Source of the DNA: Thermoplasmata archaeon
GTDB taxonomy: Archaea > Thermoplasmatota > Thermoplasmata > Thermoplasmatales > Thermoplasmataceae
DNA length: 7,320 nt
Direction: 5' to 3'
Assembly (NCBI GenBank): GCA_021847855.1
Contig: JAJZOT010000073.1
Coordinates: forward strand, 1 to 7,320
Below, one piece after another: positions 5,399 through 7,320 of the stretch. The notes under the pieces were generated by a model. That model saw nothing but the letters and a program-made list of their open reading frames with translations, made no database searches and was not told where the DNA came from. The position numbers and the translations under genes were made by a program. Numbering within the stretch: position 1 is the stretch's first letter; each line of letters starts with the position of its first letter.

Positions 5399-6861
5399 TA
5401 GATTTGCCTGGCAGAAGTGATGTCAAGTACATTGCTTTATATTACATGGCTACAGTACTTTATTTTTTCCTGTCGCTTAACTTTCACATAATTCATGTTT
5501 CACATCTTGTAACATACGAATTCATAGTCATTGTTTCTCTCTTTTTCATATTTCCAGGTTTATCATTCTTCTTTAAATCACTGCCCATTGTAAGGAAATA
5601 TCTCCTGTTCACGTCGGTTCTTCTGACCATATTCCTGGTTGTGATAACATTTTTTTATACCGTATTCCTCATATTCCCGGCACTGTCTTTAATATCTCTC
5701 CTGGCTTTTATGGCAAATAGCAAGGATTATTCCATCATGGATCACAGGAAACTCGTGGCATTCGTTGCAATATTCTCGGTTATATATGCCCTTGCGGACC
5801 TTATAAGAACTGGTAATGTTCCGGCATATGTTGGAATATCATTCACTTCAATTTATGATAATATTAATCCCATAGGGACCCCATTTCTCTTCTATCAGGG
5901 GATTGTAATTTACGACAGGCTTCTTCTAATTTCGATTAGCGGTCCCACATTTTTCCTGTTTGCAGTACTGTCAGCCCTGCTCACGGAGAATTATTTCCTG
6001 ATTTTCTCATTTGCCGGTAGAGAAAAAAGAAATATAGTTAGCAGTACAGCTTCCGGTGTGGTTTCTGCACTTAGCTGCCAGTGTGAGAGCCTTTCAATAT
6101 TTTTTCCAACAGTTGTCGCCTTTCTTTTAACATTTGCAATTATTCCACTGATTATTGAAAGCATAGTGTTTGTACTTTTAACAAACATACTTCTTAACTA
6201 TTATTTCAACCGTGGGATACAGAACAAGTTTCTTGAGAAAATGTGGCCGAAGGAGGGGAGTACCGGGTTTATGCTTGGTTCCGTGGTCATACTGCTGAGT
6301 GTGCCTGTTATGGAGACTGTGGGCATCGCGTTCAATCTTCAGAGAGATCTCTATTTTTTCAGCTGGATTAACATCGGTATGTTTCTAGAGGGAATTTTTC
6401 TTGTAATAGTCGTGAACTTTATTTTAAAAATTGATGCGGCAAGATTCACTGATCTGTTTAAGTATGCAGGAATACCTGGTTCCATAGCGCTCATGTTTAT
6501 ATGGTATATACCTTATTTCACATCATTTGCTTATGCCAGTCCCCAGTTATTTTCATTAATGAGCATAAGTTCAATACTCGCCGGGATGGTTACTGGGTTA
6601 ACTTATTATTCGCTGAAGCAGGTAAACAGGAGACTATTCTATGAGTTCGTGGCAATGATGATCAGCATGTTTTCCATAATCATATTCTATCTTTCCATAG
6701 TTGGAGGTATAACCATATGGCCAGAGTTTGGACTTGAGCAACAGGTCATATTCAGCATAATAACATGGGCCGTTTCACTGCCATTCATGTGGTTTGGAAC
6801 AAATATAACGTTCAGTGATTCAGTAGGGAGGAGAATTTACGGAAAAACAGGATTTGCGTGA
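5395..6861 (+). CDS. Polytopic membrane protein of unknown function in the oxidase operon
   Basis: A 488-residue protein with about 13 membrane helices, not recognised. Its most distinctive spot is ASGVVSALSCQCESLSIFFP (219-238): Cys228, Cys230 and Glu231 sit at the start of a long hydrophobic stretch, right after a basic cytoplasmic-looking loop (GREKRN, 208-213). These are the protein's only cysteines, which suggests a metal or redox site; copper is an attractive guess given the neighbours. Another polar spot is TENYF (197-201) before that loop. No ATP-binding or extracytoplasmic domain is present. The GTG start overlaps the ctaB stop (GTGA). No strong Shine-Dalgarno precedes it; a TTG at 5404 after GTGAT is an alternative losing three residues. 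Placement suggests a role in oxidase assembly or cofactor delivery, but a transporter is equally compatible. Confidence 0.85.
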   Translation: MIDLPGRSDVKYIALYYMATVLYFFLSLNFHIIHVSHLVTYEFIVIVSLFFIFPGLSFFFKSLPIVRKYLLFTSVLLTIFLVVITFFYTVFLIFPALSLISLLAFMANSKDYSIMDHRKLVAFVAIFSVIYALADLIRTGNVPAYVGISFTSIYDNINPIGTPFLFYQGIVIYDRLLLISISGPTFFLFAVLSALLTENYFLIFSFAGREKRNIVSSTASGVVSALSCQCESLSIFFPTVVAFLLTFAIIPLIIESIVFVLLTNILLNYYFNRGIQNKFLEKMWPKEGSTGFMLGSVVILLSVPVMETVGIAFNLQRDLYFFSWINIGMFLEGIFLVIVVNFILKIDAARFTDLFKYAGIPGSIALMFIWYIPYFTSFAYASPQLFSLMSISSILAGMVTGLTYYSLKQVNRRLFYEFVAMMISMFSIIIFYLSIVGGITIWPEFGLEQQVIFSIITWAVSLPFMWFGTNITFSDSVGRRIYGKTGFA

Positions 6862-7320
6862 AACAGGACTGTTTGTGATACTGGAAACTACGATTTTCAT
6901 TCTATTTTACCTGAGTCTTTCTGCCTATGCAAATATTTTTTTTTATCTTTACATGGGCATCTCACCTCTTATTTTTGTGGTCTTAATTTCTCAGATTAGG
7001 GTATTGAAAGAGAATGCAGTGCAGTCTCTTGCTTCCAAGGACATGATTATTTTCTTTTCTGTACTGGTTATATGGCTATTTCTTTATCCCATTCTTCACC
7101 AGTATGCTCCCTATGTTGTTGAGATATCGTATTACCCTGTTATTCTGGAGGAAATTAACTTCAGAATGATAATAGCAAGATATATCGGAAAATACACCGG
7201 ATTGAGGAAAGCAACGGTTCTCCAGGCCATACTGTTTGCTGTCTTCTATCTCTCGGTTCCCATAATGGAGCCCGGGTCCTACCCTGGCATTTATCTCCCC
7301 ATCTTCATATTTGATACATT
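6854..7320 (+). CDS. CPBP-family intramembrane protease-like protein (partial)
   Basis: The open frame continues past the right edge; 155 codons are visible from the proposed TTG start. Three hydrophobic segments (about 6-25, 28-50 and 64-84) precede VILEEINFRMIIARYIGKYT, whose Glu99-Glu100-x3-Arg104 is the EExxxR motif 1 of the CPBP (Abi/Rce1-like) family, in which the glutamates act in intramembrane peptide cleavage. The second motif is normally F-x3-H; here the matching place reads FAVFY (Phe128-x3-Tyr132), so the His appears replaced by Tyr. The third motif lies beyond the window. TTG at 6854 overlaps the preceding gene by 8 nt; GTG at 6875 is an alternative, and neither has a good ribosome site. 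Its place at the end of an oxidase operon hints at processing or quality control of membrane subunits, which is inference. Confidence 0.75.
   Translation, partial: MRETGLFVILETTIFILFYLSLSAYANIFFYLYMGISPLIFVVLISQIRVLKENAVQSLASKDMIIFFSVLVIWLFLYPILHQYAPYVVEISYYPVILEEINFRMIIARYIGKYTGLRKATVLQAILFAVFYLSVPIMEPGSYPGIYLPIFIFDT

Noticed and set aside
5991..6188. 65-codon minus-strand frame opposite the Cys-x-Cys membrane protein
   Set aside because: It is a shadow frame with no promoter, and its sequence is the reverse image of a hydrophobic helix region.
1..7320. CRISPR array, insertion sequence, tRNA or integration site
   Set aside because: I saw no regularly spaced repeats, terminal inverted repeats with a transposase, cloverleaf-like sequence or direct-repeat boundary in the window.

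Overview
The window looks like the chromosome of an aerobic, acidophilic archaeon, most likely in or near the Thermoplasmatales (Ferroplasma/Picrophilus-like). This rests on heavy use of ATA for Ile and AGA/AGG for Arg, archaeal TATA boxes about 25 nt before ATG codons (leaderless transcripts), internal GGAGG/GGTGA ribosome sites, TTG and GTG starts, and a heme-copper oxidase operon whose electron donor appears to be a membrane-anchored blue copper protein rather than cytochrome c. The lineage is an inference from gene content and style; no rRNA or marker gene is present.

Layout. On the left (21-1025) two unrelated genes diverge from a 111-bp promoter region: a five-helix membrane protein on the minus strand and a 125-residue acidic helical protein on the plus strand. 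Next comes a 360-bp stretch without an intact gene (1026-1385). Its minus strand carries what looks like the frameshifted 3' remnant of a gene, and its right end carries the promoter of the main operon.

From 1386 to the right edge runs one tight plus-strand operon in which genes overlap or are at most 2 nt apart. In order: a two-helix small membrane protein; oxidase subunit II with a complete CuA site; oxidase subunit I with all heme and CuB ligands; a sulfocyanin/plastocyanin-like cupredoxin; heme O synthase (CtaB family); a large polytopic membrane protein of unknown function with a Cys-x-Cys-Glu motif; and the start of a CPBP-family intramembrane protease-like protein cut by the window edge.

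Working model: the cupredoxin carries electrons outside the membrane to CuA of subunit II, which passes them to the heme/CuB centre of subunit I. CtaB farnesylates the heme. The two unknown membrane proteins at the end of the operon are candidates for assembly, copper handling or quality control, but only their position supports this. The best leads are those two proteins, the proton-channel residues and extra N-terminal helix of subunit I, and the unusual copper-loop spacing of the cupredoxin.
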